64,000 bases of DNA, taken from contig CAAEFC010000030.1 of NCBI GenBank assembly GCA_900755065.1, positions 1 through 64,000 of the forward strand, in the 5' to 3' direction. The translations under genes and the position numbers were made by a program. Position 1 is the first letter of the stretch, and each line of letters begins with the position of its first letter. Source of the DNA: Bacilli bacterium (GTDB taxonomy: Bacteria; Bacillota_I; Bacilli_A; RFN20; CAG-449). The notes beneath the pieces were generated by a model. The model ran no database searches, was not told the DNA's origin, and saw only the letters and a list, made by a program, of their open reading frames with translations. Shown one piece after another: positions 26,240 to 34,112 of this stretch.

Positions 26240-26826
26240 ATAAAATTTTTGTAGGAATTATCAGCCTTTCCATTCTTTACGGGATTTTGACGGGAAGGTA
26301 TCAGGAAATGGCTACCGCCGTGCTGGCGCTACCGCAGGACTGTCTTTCTTTGGTCTGTACCTTGGTTTTTTCGGCGACGTTTTGGTCGGGCATCATGATG
26401 ATCATGTACGATTCGGGACTCATCGAACAGATCGCATTGGCCCTGAATCCTCTTCTGAAACGGATCATGCCGAATCTGAACGATCAGGAAGCGAAGAACT
26501 ACATCGCGATGAACATTTCGGCAAATATCTTTGAACTGGGATTCGCCGCGACGCCGGCCGGCTTGAAGGCGATGAAACGGCTCAAAGAGATTTCCACCGA
26601 GGAAGATCCGTCCGTAGCCAGCGACGAAATGGTCACCTTTCTGGTTCTGAATACCGCAGGCGTGACGATTCTTCCGACCACCGTGATGGCGATCCGGCAG
26701 AAATACGGCGCGGTCAACCCGGCGGATTTCCTGATTCTGGCTTTCGTGGGAACCTTGCTTTCCTGCGTCGGAGGGCTTTTTCTCGATTATCTGTTCCGTA
26801 AGGCGAGAAAGCGGAAAAAGCGATGA
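26236..26826 (+). CDS. spmA: Spore maturation protein SpmA
   Basis: A 196-residue membrane protein with about five helices. The nucleoside-recognition (Gate) domain pattern is visible: F-W-S-G-I-M-M-I near 55, M-N-I-S-A-N-I-F-E-L-G near 95 and A-G-V-T-I-L-P-T-T near 135. SpmA and SpmB are needed for spore core dehydration; the transport substrate is unknown. Overlaps dacB by ATGA and the next gene by four bases. spmB, normally adjacent, is 2.2 kb downstream. Confidence 0.9.
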   Translation: MNKIFVGIISLSILYGILTGRYQEMATAVLALPQDCLSLVCTLVFSATFWSGIMMIMYDSGLIEQIALALNPLLKRIMPNLNDQEAKNYIAMNISANIFELGFAATPAGLKAMKRLKEISTEEDPSVASDEMVTFLVLNTAGVTILPTTVMAIRQKYGAVNPADFLILAFVGTLLSCVGGLFLDYLFRKARKRKKR

Positions 26827-27467
26827 TTCTCATCGGCGTTGCCGTCCGGGAAGACGGAAACGATGCCCTTTTCGTGCGGAAAGGCTATCTCGATCTCCTG
26901 AAACGATACGGATTCGTTCCCGTGATCGTGCCTTATTCTGAACGGTTTCTTCTTGAAAAGTGCGACGGCTTTCTTCTTCCGGGCGGCAACGATGTGGACG
27001 CCGGCTATTACGGGGAGAAAAACGACGCACATCATCTTCCGGTCGATCCGGAAATCGACCGGCTGGACTTCTGTCTTCTCCGCGAAGCGGTCGAAAACGG
27101 AAAGCCGATTATCGGAATCTGCCGCGGTTTGCAGGTCATCAATGTCTTTTTCGGAGGAACGTTGATTCAGCACGCCGATCCGTCTTTTCACCCTTCCGGC
27201 GAGAACCGGGTTCTGCGCTTTGATCCGTCTTCGCCTTTTTTCAGGCAAATGGGAAAAGAAATCGAAATCAATTCCTATCATCATCAGATCATCGGCCGTC
27301 TGGGAGAAAACCTGATCGCGCACGGCGTGTCGGACGGCGCGGTCGAATTCATCACGCATCGGCTTTATCCCGTGATCGGAGTTCAATATCATCCCGAGAA
27401 GCGCCCGGACGATCCGAACACTGAAATTCTGATGAGGGCGTATCGCGAACTTTTCGGGAAGAGATAA
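26823..27467 (+). CDS. Class I glutamine amidotransferase-like hydrolase (peptidase C26, PuuD type)
   Basis: A 214-residue enzyme with the nucleophile C100 in G-I-C-R-G-L-Q and the partner residues H190 and E192 in Q-Y-H-P-E. L-L-P-G-G-N-D-V near 51 is typical of gamma-glutamyl-gamma-aminobutyrate hydrolases. The reaction would be cleavage of a gamma-glutamyl bond; the substrate is uncertain. It overlaps spmA by ATGA, so it is in the dacB-spmA transcript. Its presence inside a sporulation operon hints at a role in spore peptide or amino acid turnover, which is inference. Confidence 0.82.
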   Translation: MILIGVAVREDGNDALFVRKGYLDLLKRYGFVPVIVPYSERFLLEKCDGFLLPGGNDVDAGYYGEKNDAHHLPVDPEIDRLDFCLLREAVENGKPIIGICRGLQVINVFFGGTLIQHADPSFHPSGENRVLRFDPSSPFFRQMGKEIEINSYHHQIIGRLGENLIAHGVSDGAVEFITHRLYPVIGVQYHPEKRPDDPNTEILMRAYRELFGKR

Positions 27468-27484
27468 ACTTTCTTTCGCTTCGA

Positions 27485-27513
27485 TTCACAAAGCCGATTT
27501 TTTCTGCTATACT
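27485..27513 (+). promoter_or_regulatory. Sigma-A-type promoter
   Basis: TTCACA (27485-27490) and TATACT (27508-27513), spacer 17. It would start RNA near 27520, 13 bases before the thioesterase ATG. Confidence 0.5.
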
Positions 27514-27532
27514 GATCCGGTAGGGATCGGAT

Positions 27533-28024
27533 ATGAAAGTCGTCAGAAAGCAAAGAAACAGTCGGATGTGCATCATCTGCGGATTGGATAATGAATACGG
27601 GGTTCAAGCATCGTTTTACGTAATGGAAGACGGAAGCGTGATGACGCGCTTTGCTTTCCGGGAACGGCATCAGTCTTATCCGGGCCGGGTACACGGGGGA
27701 ATGATCACAGCGATGCTCGACGAGTTGGGGCTTCGTTCGCTGTGGATCGAAACGGACGATATTTTCGGCGTTACGACCGGAATGACCACCAGATTCAAAC
27801 GACCGGTTCCGTATGGCGTATCGTTGAAAGGAAAAGGGCAAATCATAAAGAACAGCCCGCTTTTCGTGGAAAGCAGGGCGGAAATCTACGACGAAGAAAA
27901 CCGTCTTCTCGCTTCGGCGGAAATCCGTTACCTGAAAATGCCGGTCGAACGGATTCAGGAAGGCATTTCCTATCACGAAGAGATGTGTTACCTTGTCGAA
28001 GACGGCGTGAAGGAGATCGATTGA
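27533..28024 (+). CDS. Hotdog-fold thioesterase (PaaI family)
   Basis: A 163-residue single hotdog domain. The catalytic loop motif V-H-G-G-M-I-T-A-M-L-D-E near 61 is that of PaaI/YbgC-like acyl-CoA thioesterases, and R-F-K-R-P-V-P near 93 supports it. It probably hydrolyses an acyl-CoA; the acyl group is unknown. An N-terminal C-I-I-C-G stretch could bind a metal, which is uncommon. A weak AGGG site precedes the ATG, and a promoter lies just upstream. Confidence 0.82.
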   Translation: MKVVRKQRNSRMCIICGLDNEYGVQASFYVMEDGSVMTRFAFRERHQSYPGRVHGGMITAMLDELGLRSLWIETDDIFGVTTGMTTRFKRPVPYGVSLKGKGQIIKNSPLFVESRAEIYDEENRLLASAEIRYLKMPVERIQEGISYHEEMCYLVEDGVKEID

Positions 28025-28025
28025 A

Positions 28026-29036
28026 GTGAATATGGCAAAGAAAACAGGGAAAGTCGTCGCCGCGGTTTTGATTTCCCTCGTCTGGCTGATTTTGATGGTG
28101 CTGACCGGGTTAAACTGCGCGAAGCGATTCATCTATGCGGAGTATTATTCTAATCGGAAAATCGTTGCGAAGATTCCCGATCTGAACAGGGGATTCGTGC
28201 CGCAGGGACTCGGATACAGCGAAGAAGAGAAACTGATTCTGCAATCGGGATATCTCGCGGGAAGCAATTGTTGCGTCATCTATCTGACCGATGAAGACGG
28301 AAAATCGACGAGAATCCGCGTCCTCGATCCGGACGGTGCGAATTACGTCGGTCATTTCGGCGGAATCGCCTGCTCCGGAGATTTCGTTTACGTCAGCGAA
28401 GACTATTGCACGGACGAAGTCGATCTCAGCAATCGGCTCTACGTTTTTTCTTTGCAGAAACTAATCGCCGCGTCCGAAGAGGGTACGATTACCATCGGGG
28501 ATTATCTTTCGGTCGATGCGGAAGGGGCTTGCGTGAGTTGCAACGACGGTTACCTTTACGTCGGAGAGTTTTACGATCCGGGAACGTATGAAACCGATCC
28601 GTCGCACGAAGTAACGACGCCGGGAGGAAAGACGCAGAACGCATTGATCTCAGCGTATCCGTTAGATGAAACGAAACCGTTCGGTCTGGGCGAACTGGAA
28701 TATCAGATATCCGTTCCGGGAAGAGTGCAGGGGTTCGCCAAAATCGGCGACGTCGCGGTCATCTCGACCTCCTGGGGACCTCTTTCGTCGCATATGGGGT
28801 ATTACCGTGTCGGGGATACCGGAACGACTTCCGTTTCGTCGGGAAAAGAACTGCCGCTGTACTATATCGACGAAACGACCCGATTTAAAAATCTCTCCAT
28901 GCCGGCGATGAGCGAAGGAATTTTCATTTCCGACGGACGGGTGAACGTCTATTTTGAATCGGCCGGGAACAAATACGTCTTCGGCAAATTCTTCAATGCC
29001 TGTTACATCGTGAATCTTCCGTTTTTTCAATCCTGA
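28026..29036 (+). CDS. Membrane-anchored beta-propeller-like protein, function unknown
   Basis: A 336-residue protein with one N-terminal membrane anchor (about 8-30) and an outside domain of repeated beta strands: L-N-R-G-F-V-P-Q-G-L-G near 53, then blocks ending in phrases such as F-V-Y-V-S-E-D and Y-L-Y-V-G-E-F. It resembles secreted propeller proteins that follow P-Q-G openings, but no exact family is recognised. The GTG at 28026 has AGGAG ten bases upstream; an ATG two codons later is possible. It is two bases after the thioesterase stop. Confidence 0.6.
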   Translation: MNMAKKTGKVVAAVLISLVWLILMVLTGLNCAKRFIYAEYYSNRKIVAKIPDLNRGFVPQGLGYSEEEKLILQSGYLAGSNCCVIYLTDEDGKSTRIRVLDPDGANYVGHFGGIACSGDFVYVSEDYCTDEVDLSNRLYVFSLQKLIAASEEGTITIGDYLSVDAEGACVSCNDGYLYVGEFYDPGTYETDPSHEVTTPGGKTQNALISAYPLDETKPFGLGELEYQISVPGRVQGFAKIGDVAVISTSWGPLSSHMGYYRVGDTGTTSVSSGKELPLYYIDETTRFKNLSMPAMSEGIFISDGRVNVYFESAGNKYVFGKFFNACYIVNLPFFQS

Positions 29037-29041
29037 GCATT

Positions 29042-29070
29042 TCATAAAACTGCGCGGGCGGACATAGAAT
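29042..29070 (+). promoter_or_regulatory. Sigma-E-like promoter of spmB
   Basis: TCATAAAA (29042-29049), 13-base spacer, CATAGAAT (29063-29070). The ATG of spmB follows after six bases and there is no ribosome site, as seen for the dacB-type gene. Confidence 0.45.
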
Positions 29071-29076
29071 TCTACT

Positions 29077-29595
29077 ATGAACAACGTCAGCCTGATTTTC
29101 ATTCCGCTTCTGATCCTCTTCGTTCTGTTTTACTCGCTGAAAAAGAAGAACAATGCGTACGATTCTTTCATCAAGGGGACGAAAGAAGGACTAGGACTTT
29201 TCGTCGAAGTTTTTCCGTCGGTCTGCGCGATGCTTCTGGCCGTTACGCTTTTAAAAACCTGCGGATTCATCGACGATGTCAAAGGAATCATGAGCCGGTA
29301 TCTTCCTTACAGCAACGTCTTTTCGGATCTGGCTCCGATGATCATTTTCCGCCCGATTTCCGGAAGCGCGGCGGTCGCTATCCTCGATCAGATCTGTTCC
29401 AACGGGGGAGACACGTTTTCCTGCAAAGTGGCTTCCACCTTGCAGGGAAGCACGGATACGACGATTTACGTTCTGAGCCTCTATTTCACCAGCGTGGGGA
29501 TTACCAAGTGGAAACACGCTTTATCGGTCGGCCTTCTCGCCGATGCGATCGGGATTATCTCCGGAATCGCGCTGGCATTTCTCTTTTTGAGATAG
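29077..29595 (+). CDS. spmB: Spore maturation protein SpmB
   Basis: A 172-residue membrane protein with four to five helices and the Gate-domain features V-E-V-F-P-S-V-C-A-M-L near 49, R-P-I-S-G-S-A-A near 92 and G-S-T-D-T-T-I-Y-V near 127. It acts with SpmA in spore core dehydration. Unlike in Bacillus it is not adjacent to spmA; three unrelated genes lie between, and spmB appears to have its own sporulation promoter. Confidence 0.9.
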   Translation: MNNVSLIFIPLLILFVLFYSLKKKNNAYDSFIKGTKEGLGLFVEVFPSVCAMLLAVTLLKTCGFIDDVKGIMSRYLPYSNVFSDLAPMIIFRPISGSAAVAILDQICSNGGDTFSCKVASTLQGSTDTTIYVLSLYFTSVGITKWKHALSVGLLADAIGIISGIALAFLFLR

Positions 29596-29686
29596 ATTTT
29601 TATTTTTATAAATTCCGTGCGAATTCTTTCCTTGAATCTTTTTTTATGGTAGAGTGAATGAAAGCAAAAAAAGGAGGGTTAAAAAT

Positions 29687-31081
29687 ATGATTTCAAAAAA
29701 ACTGGCGATCGAAGTCCTCAATATCGCCGCTTCGACCGGCGCGGATTTCGCCGAGATTTATCTGGAAGAGAATCGCTCGGCTTCGATTCTCGTCGACAAC
29801 GGAAGAGTCGAAACCTGTCAGGACGATCTGACTTACGGCGCCGGCATCCGCCTTCTGAAAGGATTGCAGAGCGTGTATGGTTCGACCAACGACCTTTCGC
29901 GAAAAGGTCTCTGCCTTCTGGCGGAAGAACTCGCTTCTTCGTTCTCCGGCGATCGAATCGTTTCGGTTGACGCGATCAGCAAAGTCAGGGTGGGCAAAAA
30001 GCATCGTCCGAGAATTCCGTATTCGGAATATCCGCGCGAAAAGATCGTGGAATTGCTGAAAGATGCGAGCAGAATCTGCCTGGATTACGACGCGCATATC
30101 GTCCGTAGCACGGCGGGATTCACCTATAACTACAAGGATGTCGAAATCTTCAACACGAGAGGAAAACAATTCAACGAAGTGCATTGCCGGGGACGGGCTT
30201 CGATCTATGCCTATGCGTCCAAAGACGGCGTGATGGAGTCGTTCGGAAGTGCGCCGGGCGCGCAGAAGGGAATGGAGTACTTCCTGGAAGAAGTCGATCT
30301 GAGAAAGGTCGCCTCGGAAGTCGCTCAAACCGTCGTTACGATGCTCGACGCGAAAGACTGTCCGTCGGGAAAAATGGACGTCGTGATGGGAAACGGCTTC
30401 GGCGGAGTCATCTTCCACGAATCCTGCGGCCACGCTCTGGAAGCCAGCGCGGTTTCCATCGGTCTTTCGGTGTTCGCCAACAAGAAAGGACAGCAGATCG
30501 CTTCTGAATTGGTATCCGCCGTAGACGACGGAACGATCGAAGGCGGCTGGGGATCCGGGAACATCGACGACGAAGGCAATCCGACTCAGCGGAATCTCCT
30601 GATCAAAAACGGCGTGCTGAATTCCTATCTGGTTGACGACTTCAACGGTCGGAGAATGAACGAAAAGGGAAACGGCGCCACGCGAAGGGAATCCTATGCG
30701 TTTGAACCGACGTCGAGAATGTCCAACACCTTCATTCTGGCCGGGAAATCGACGCCGGAAGAGATTATTCGGGCGACGAAATTCGGCCTTTACGCCAAAT
30801 CGATGGGCGGCGGAAGCGTCAATCCGGCAACGGGCGAATTCAATTTCGCCGTCATCGAAGGATATATGATCGAAGACGGAAAAGTAACGTACCCGGTGAA
30901 AGGCGCGACTTTGATCGGATCGGGAAAAGAAGTCCTGATGAATATCGACATGGTCGGCAACGATCTCCTTCGCGCGCAGGGCATGTGCGGCGCTGCGAGC
31001 GGTTCGATTCCCGCGGATGTGGGACAGCCGACGATCCGCGTCAAGGATATCACCGTCGGCGGAAGTGGAGGTGCGATTTAA
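29687..31081 (+). CDS. tldD: Metalloprotease TldD
   Basis: A 464-residue protein of the TldD/PmbA family, which forms a heterodimeric zinc protease in the cytoplasm. The zinc motif H-E-S-C-G-H is near residue 243 in V-I-F-H-E-S-C-G-H-A-L-E-A-S; the C-terminal G-G-G-S-V-N-P-A-T-G-E-F-N-F near 372 is also typical. AAAGGAGGG precedes the ATG at 29687. The stop shares its last base with the pmbA ATG, so both subunits are made together. Substrates in spore formers are not known. Confidence 0.93.
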   Translation: MISKKLAIEVLNIAASTGADFAEIYLEENRSASILVDNGRVETCQDDLTYGAGIRLLKGLQSVYGSTNDLSRKGLCLLAEELASSFSGDRIVSVDAISKVRVGKKHRPRIPYSEYPREKIVELLKDASRICLDYDAHIVRSTAGFTYNYKDVEIFNTRGKQFNEVHCRGRASIYAYASKDGVMESFGSAPGAQKGMEYFLEEVDLRKVASEVAQTVVTMLDAKDCPSGKMDVVMGNGFGGVIFHESCGHALEASAVSIGLSVFANKKGQQIASELVSAVDDGTIEGGWGSGNIDDEGNPTQRNLLIKNGVLNSYLVDDFNGRRMNEKGNGATRRESYAFEPTSRMSNTFILAGKSTPEEIIRATKFGLYAKSMGGGSVNPATGEFNFAVIEGYMIEDGKVTYPVKGATLIGSGKEVLMNIDMVGNDLLRAQGMCGAASGSIPADVGQPTIRVKDITVGGSGGAI

Positions 31082-32403
31082 TGAACTACAATCTGTTTTT
31101 TGAAAAAGCCTCGGAAGAAGGCATCGACGCTCTGGAAATATCCATCGTCAAATCCAAAAAACTTTCGTTCGGATTTTTCCGAAACGAAATCCAGTCCTAT
31201 ACCGTTTCGGATAGTTTCAAACTTTCCGCGCGGGGGATTTATCAGGGAAAACTCGGTTCGGCGACCAGCGAAAAAATCGACGCGTCGACCATCGGGTTCC
31301 TGATTTCCGCGATCAAAGAAAACGCAACGCTCATCACCAGCGAAGACAAACCGTTTATTTTCGCGGGAAGCAAGAAGTACAGCCGGAAGAACGTGTACAG
31401 CAAGAAACTCGACGCGATGGCTTCTTCGGATAAGATCGCCCTGATCAAGAAACTCGACGCGGCGGTCAAGGCCAAGGACGAACGGGTCGTCGAAGTCGAA
31501 ACCCAATACCAGGAAGAAAGCGAAGAATACGTTCTGATGAATTCGTTCGGACTTCGTCTGAAATCGAAGACCAACTACGCGGTGGTGTATTCCAGCGCGG
31601 TGGCCAACGACGAAAACGGCGAAACCAAAAACGGCTACGAGTTGAAAATCCTCAGCGATCTCGAAGACCTCGACATCGACGAGTTCGCTTCCAAAGCGGT
31701 GAAAAAGACGCTGGATCAATTCAATTCGGGACCTTGCTCCTCCGGCGCATATCCGTGCGTTTTCAATCCGGAAACGACCGCGGATTTGCTGAGTTTCTTT
31801 ATTCACAGCCTGTCCAGTAAAGAGGTGCAGCGAAATACCTCTCTTCTGAAAGGAAAACTTCATCAGCAGGTCTGTTCCAAAAAACTGACGATCAGCGAAT
31901 TGCCGTTGACGAAAAACGTATTCTGCCGTTATTTCGACGATGAAGGCGTCGCCACTTACAACAAGACGTTGATCAAAAAAGGCGTTCTGGAAACATATCT
32001 GTACAATCTGTCGACCGCGGATAAAGACGGCGTGGAGACGACGGGAAACGGCTACCGCAGTCGCGGTTCGATGGGAATCAGAGCCGTCAACGTGGCAATC
32101 AAGCCGGGAAACAAGAGCGAGGAAGCCTTGATTTCCAACGTGAAAGAGGGCGTTTACATCAATAGTTTAGGCGGACTGCACGCCGGAATGAATGCGAATT
32201 CGGGGAATTTCTCCCTGATCGCGCAGGGATTCATGATTCGGAACGGCAAACTCGCGGAACCGCTTTCGCTCATCACGGTCGCCGGAAATCTCTTCGATCT
32301 CTTCATGAACGTGACCGACGTCGCCGACAACGCGGAATTGCAGACGAATTCCTATTCCGTTCCTTCGGTTTTAGTCAAGTCGATACAGGTTTCGGGAAAA
32401 TAA
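31081..32403 (+). CDS. pmbA: TldE/PmbA family partner protein
   Basis: A 440-residue relative of TldD lacking the HExxxH metal motif, as expected for the PmbA/TldE subunit that lines the protease cavity. Features: D-A-L-E-I-S-I-V near 15, G-Y-R-S-R-G near 325 and G-M-N-A-N-S-G-N-F-S near 370. It starts with the last base of the tldD stop and is followed by a structured region ending in a terminator at 32474-32504. Confidence 0.9.
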   Translation: MNYNLFFEKASEEGIDALEISIVKSKKLSFGFFRNEIQSYTVSDSFKLSARGIYQGKLGSATSEKIDASTIGFLISAIKENATLITSEDKPFIFAGSKKYSRKNVYSKKLDAMASSDKIALIKKLDAAVKAKDERVVEVETQYQEESEEYVLMNSFGLRLKSKTNYAVVYSSAVANDENGETKNGYELKILSDLEDLDIDEFASKAVKKTLDQFNSGPCSSGAYPCVFNPETTADLLSFFIHSLSSKEVQRNTSLLKGKLHQQVCSKKLTISELPLTKNVFCRYFDDEGVATYNKTLIKKGVLETYLYNLSTADKDGVETTGNGYRSRGSMGIRAVNVAIKPGNKSEEALISNVKEGVYINSLGGLHAGMNANSGNFSLIAQGFMIRNGKLAEPLSLITVAGNLFDLFMNVTDVADNAELQTNSYSVPSVLVKSIQVSGK

Positions 32404-32637
32404 AAAAAAGTCCGGTTCAGTTACCGTAGTTCCCATAGGGGATTTTCGGTAAGCCGTAGGAAGTCGAAAATTTAAGCGTGGCATGAAGCTGCGCTTTTTG
32501 TTTTACCTTCTTCGTGTGGATGAATTAGGTTACTTGTAGCCTAGTGAGAATATGGATATCGTATAATTTTTCTTGTTTTTTCGCTTCCAATATGTTCTAA
32601 TGGTTGTACGATAAATAGTAATTTGTCGGAGAAAAAC
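32404..32637. other. Intergenic hairpins and left repeat
   Basis: TTACCG (32421-32426) pairs with CGGTAA (32447-32452), enclosing TCCC-ATA-GGGGA. The inner segment 32430-32444 matches, inverted, 33296-33310 at 14 of 15 bases. A second hairpin with T run at 32474-32504 ends the tldD-pmbA transcript. Composition turns AT-rich to the right. Confidence 0.45.
32474..32504 (+). terminator. Terminator after pmbA
   Basis: AAGCG (32474-32478) pairs with CGCTT (32492-32496) with additional GC pairs inside, followed by a T run broken by one G. Confidence 0.55.
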
Positions 32638-33186
32638 ATGATTGAGACAAATAAGGAAAAAAAGAAACTTTGCGATAAAATACTAAATGAGTGCGGTTTA
32701 TTTGACGAACTTAAAAAGATAGGCGTTCCCCACGTTATCGGCAGTTACCGCATGGATATGATGGTGAATAACGACCTTGATATCGATGTGGAAAACGATG
32801 AAATGTCGCTGGAAAAATTATATAAATTGACTGCGTTTGTCCTCAAAACTTTTCGTCCTATTTGGTATGAAGCAAAGCAGGAGGTTAATGCTGAGGGGAA
32901 TACGGTTTGGTTTCATGGTTTTGAATTTCAAATCGAGGACGAATTGTTTAATGTTGATGTTTGGTTCTTTAACCGGGATGCGATTGCGAAAGCTGTGGAC
33001 TATTGCGATAAGATAGCGGGTCAATCAACTGCGGAACAGAAAGCAGTCGTTATCTCTCTTAAACGCGAGCTTATCAACCGCGGTTTATATCGGTTTGATA
33101 AGTATACAAGTATGCACGTTTACGAGGCTGTACTTGAAAAGCACATTACGGATATAGAAGCATTACTAAACTTCTATCGGTTATAA
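32638..33186 (+). CDS. Nucleotidyltransferase-fold protein, function unknown
   Basis: A 182-residue protein. V-I-G-S-Y-R-M-D-M-M near 40 followed by N-N-D-L-D-I-D-V resembles the G-S-x10-D-x-D active-site pattern of minimal nucleotidyltransferases, and F-N-V-D-V-W-F-F near 110 could give the third acidic residue. The enzyme activity is not established. Composition is clearly more AT-rich than the neighbours. GGAG precedes the ATG. The gene has its own terminator and lies between inverted 15-base repeats, so recent gain is likely. Confidence 0.6.
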   Translation: MIETNKEKKKLCDKILNECGLFDELKKIGVPHVIGSYRMDMMVNNDLDIDVENDEMSLEKLYKLTAFVLKTFRPIWYEAKQEVNAEGNTVWFHGFEFQIEDELFNVDVWFFNRDAIAKAVDYCDKIAGQSTAEQKAVVISLKRELINRGLYRFDKYTSMHVYEAVLEKHITDIEALLNFYRL

Positions 33187-33231
33187 GTTAAATTCCAATT
33201 TATCTAAATATACTGCTTATGTATAAGTAAA

Positions 33232-33260
33232 AGCCCTCGGATAATTTGTCCGAGAGCTTT
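33232..33260 (+). terminator. Terminator after the nucleotidyltransferase-like gene
   Basis: AAGC-C-CTCGGA (33232-33241) pairs with TCCGAG-A-GCTT (33249-33259) with one mismatch, then T residues. Confidence 0.7.
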
Positions 33261-33318
33261 TGTCGTTGCAGATAATCATGACTCTATAAAATATTAATTC
33301 CCTATGGGAAACGCGCTT

Positions 33319-34017
33319 TCAGACCGGACTTTTTCTTTTGTCTGCGCTTCGGACGGCGTACAGCGCGATGAGGTACTGACTCGGAAGATAGAAGAGCCAC
33401 ATCAGGTTGCCGGAGATATCCATGAGCGCGTTCTGCACGTTTGCGGGAAGCGAAAAGTAGTTTCCCAGATTGAACAGACCGACGTTGATATCGCAAGCCA
33501 GAAACAACAGCCAGCCGAGCAAAAGAATCCGATTGTTCTGATTTTTCGGACAGAAAAAAGCGAGAACGACGATGTTCGCCAGAAGGCAAAGCAGATAACT
33601 GCCCGAAAGAATGACTTCCCATTCGCCGGTGATTCCGCCTGCAATCGGCACGACGATATAGAGAGCAAGACGGAGAAGCGCGTGAATCCGGAAGAAGCGG
33701 ATTTCTTTTTGCAAACCCAGAAAGTACAGATTCTGCACGAGGTTGAAACTGATCAGCCCGATCCAATAAAAATCGTCGATCAGAAGAAGAAAAGTGTCGG
33801 CGACGAGCGTGAAGAGCAATCCGAGCGCGAAAAAAACGGAAATGCGACGGACGATCAGGGCGTCGAGAGTCACGTAGATCAGAAGCAGGACGATGCCGGC
33901 GTATTTCAGACAGACGGTCGGAGATTCGAAGAAGAAATCCAGAATCAGAAAAGACGCGTACAGGCAGAATTCCAGTGCCGTCCATGCGGCGAATAAGGCG
34001 ATCCGGGCTTTTTTCAT
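33319..34017 (-). CDS. YhhN/TMEM86-like membrane protein (lysoplasmalogenase family)
   Basis: A 232-residue protein with seven or eight membrane helices. L-G-L-L-F-T-L-V-A-D-T-F-L-L near 66, L-L-F-L-A-C-D-I near 170 and the final S-Q-Y-L-I-A match the spaced acidic helices of the YhhN family, some members of which hydrolyse the vinyl-ether bond of lysoplasmalogens. In an anaerobe that makes plasmalogens this would be lipid turnover; the activity here is inferred from similarity. It is on its own on the minus strand, and the right inverted repeat ends nine bases after its stop. Confidence 0.65.
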   Translation of the reverse strand: MKKARIALFAAWTALEFCLYASFLILDFFFESPTVCLKYAGIVLLLIYVTLDALIVRRISVFFALGLLFTLVADTFLLLIDDFYWIGLISFNLVQNLYFLGLQKEIRFFRIHALLRLALYIVVPIAGGITGEWEVILSGSYLLCLLANIVVLAFFCPKNQNNRILLLGWLLFLACDINVGLFNLGNYFSLPANVQNALMDISGNLMWLFYLPSQYLIALYAVRSADKRKSPV

Positions 34018-34112
34018 GCCCTTATTATACGTAAAAAGCGGAAAATTGAAAATAGGAATAGATAATTTATCGATTTTCGGTATAATGATAGATGATTTTG
34101 AGAGGAAAAAAT

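Larger units (their letters stand above)
32430..33310. repeat. Inverted 15-base repeats flanking the nucleotidyltransferase-like gene
   Basis: TTCCCATAGGGGATT at 32430-32444 and the reverse complement of 33296-33310 (TTCCCATAGGGAATT) agree at 14 of 15 bases, 851 bases apart. Each copy is itself nearly palindromic. No transposase lies between. Confidence 0.4.
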
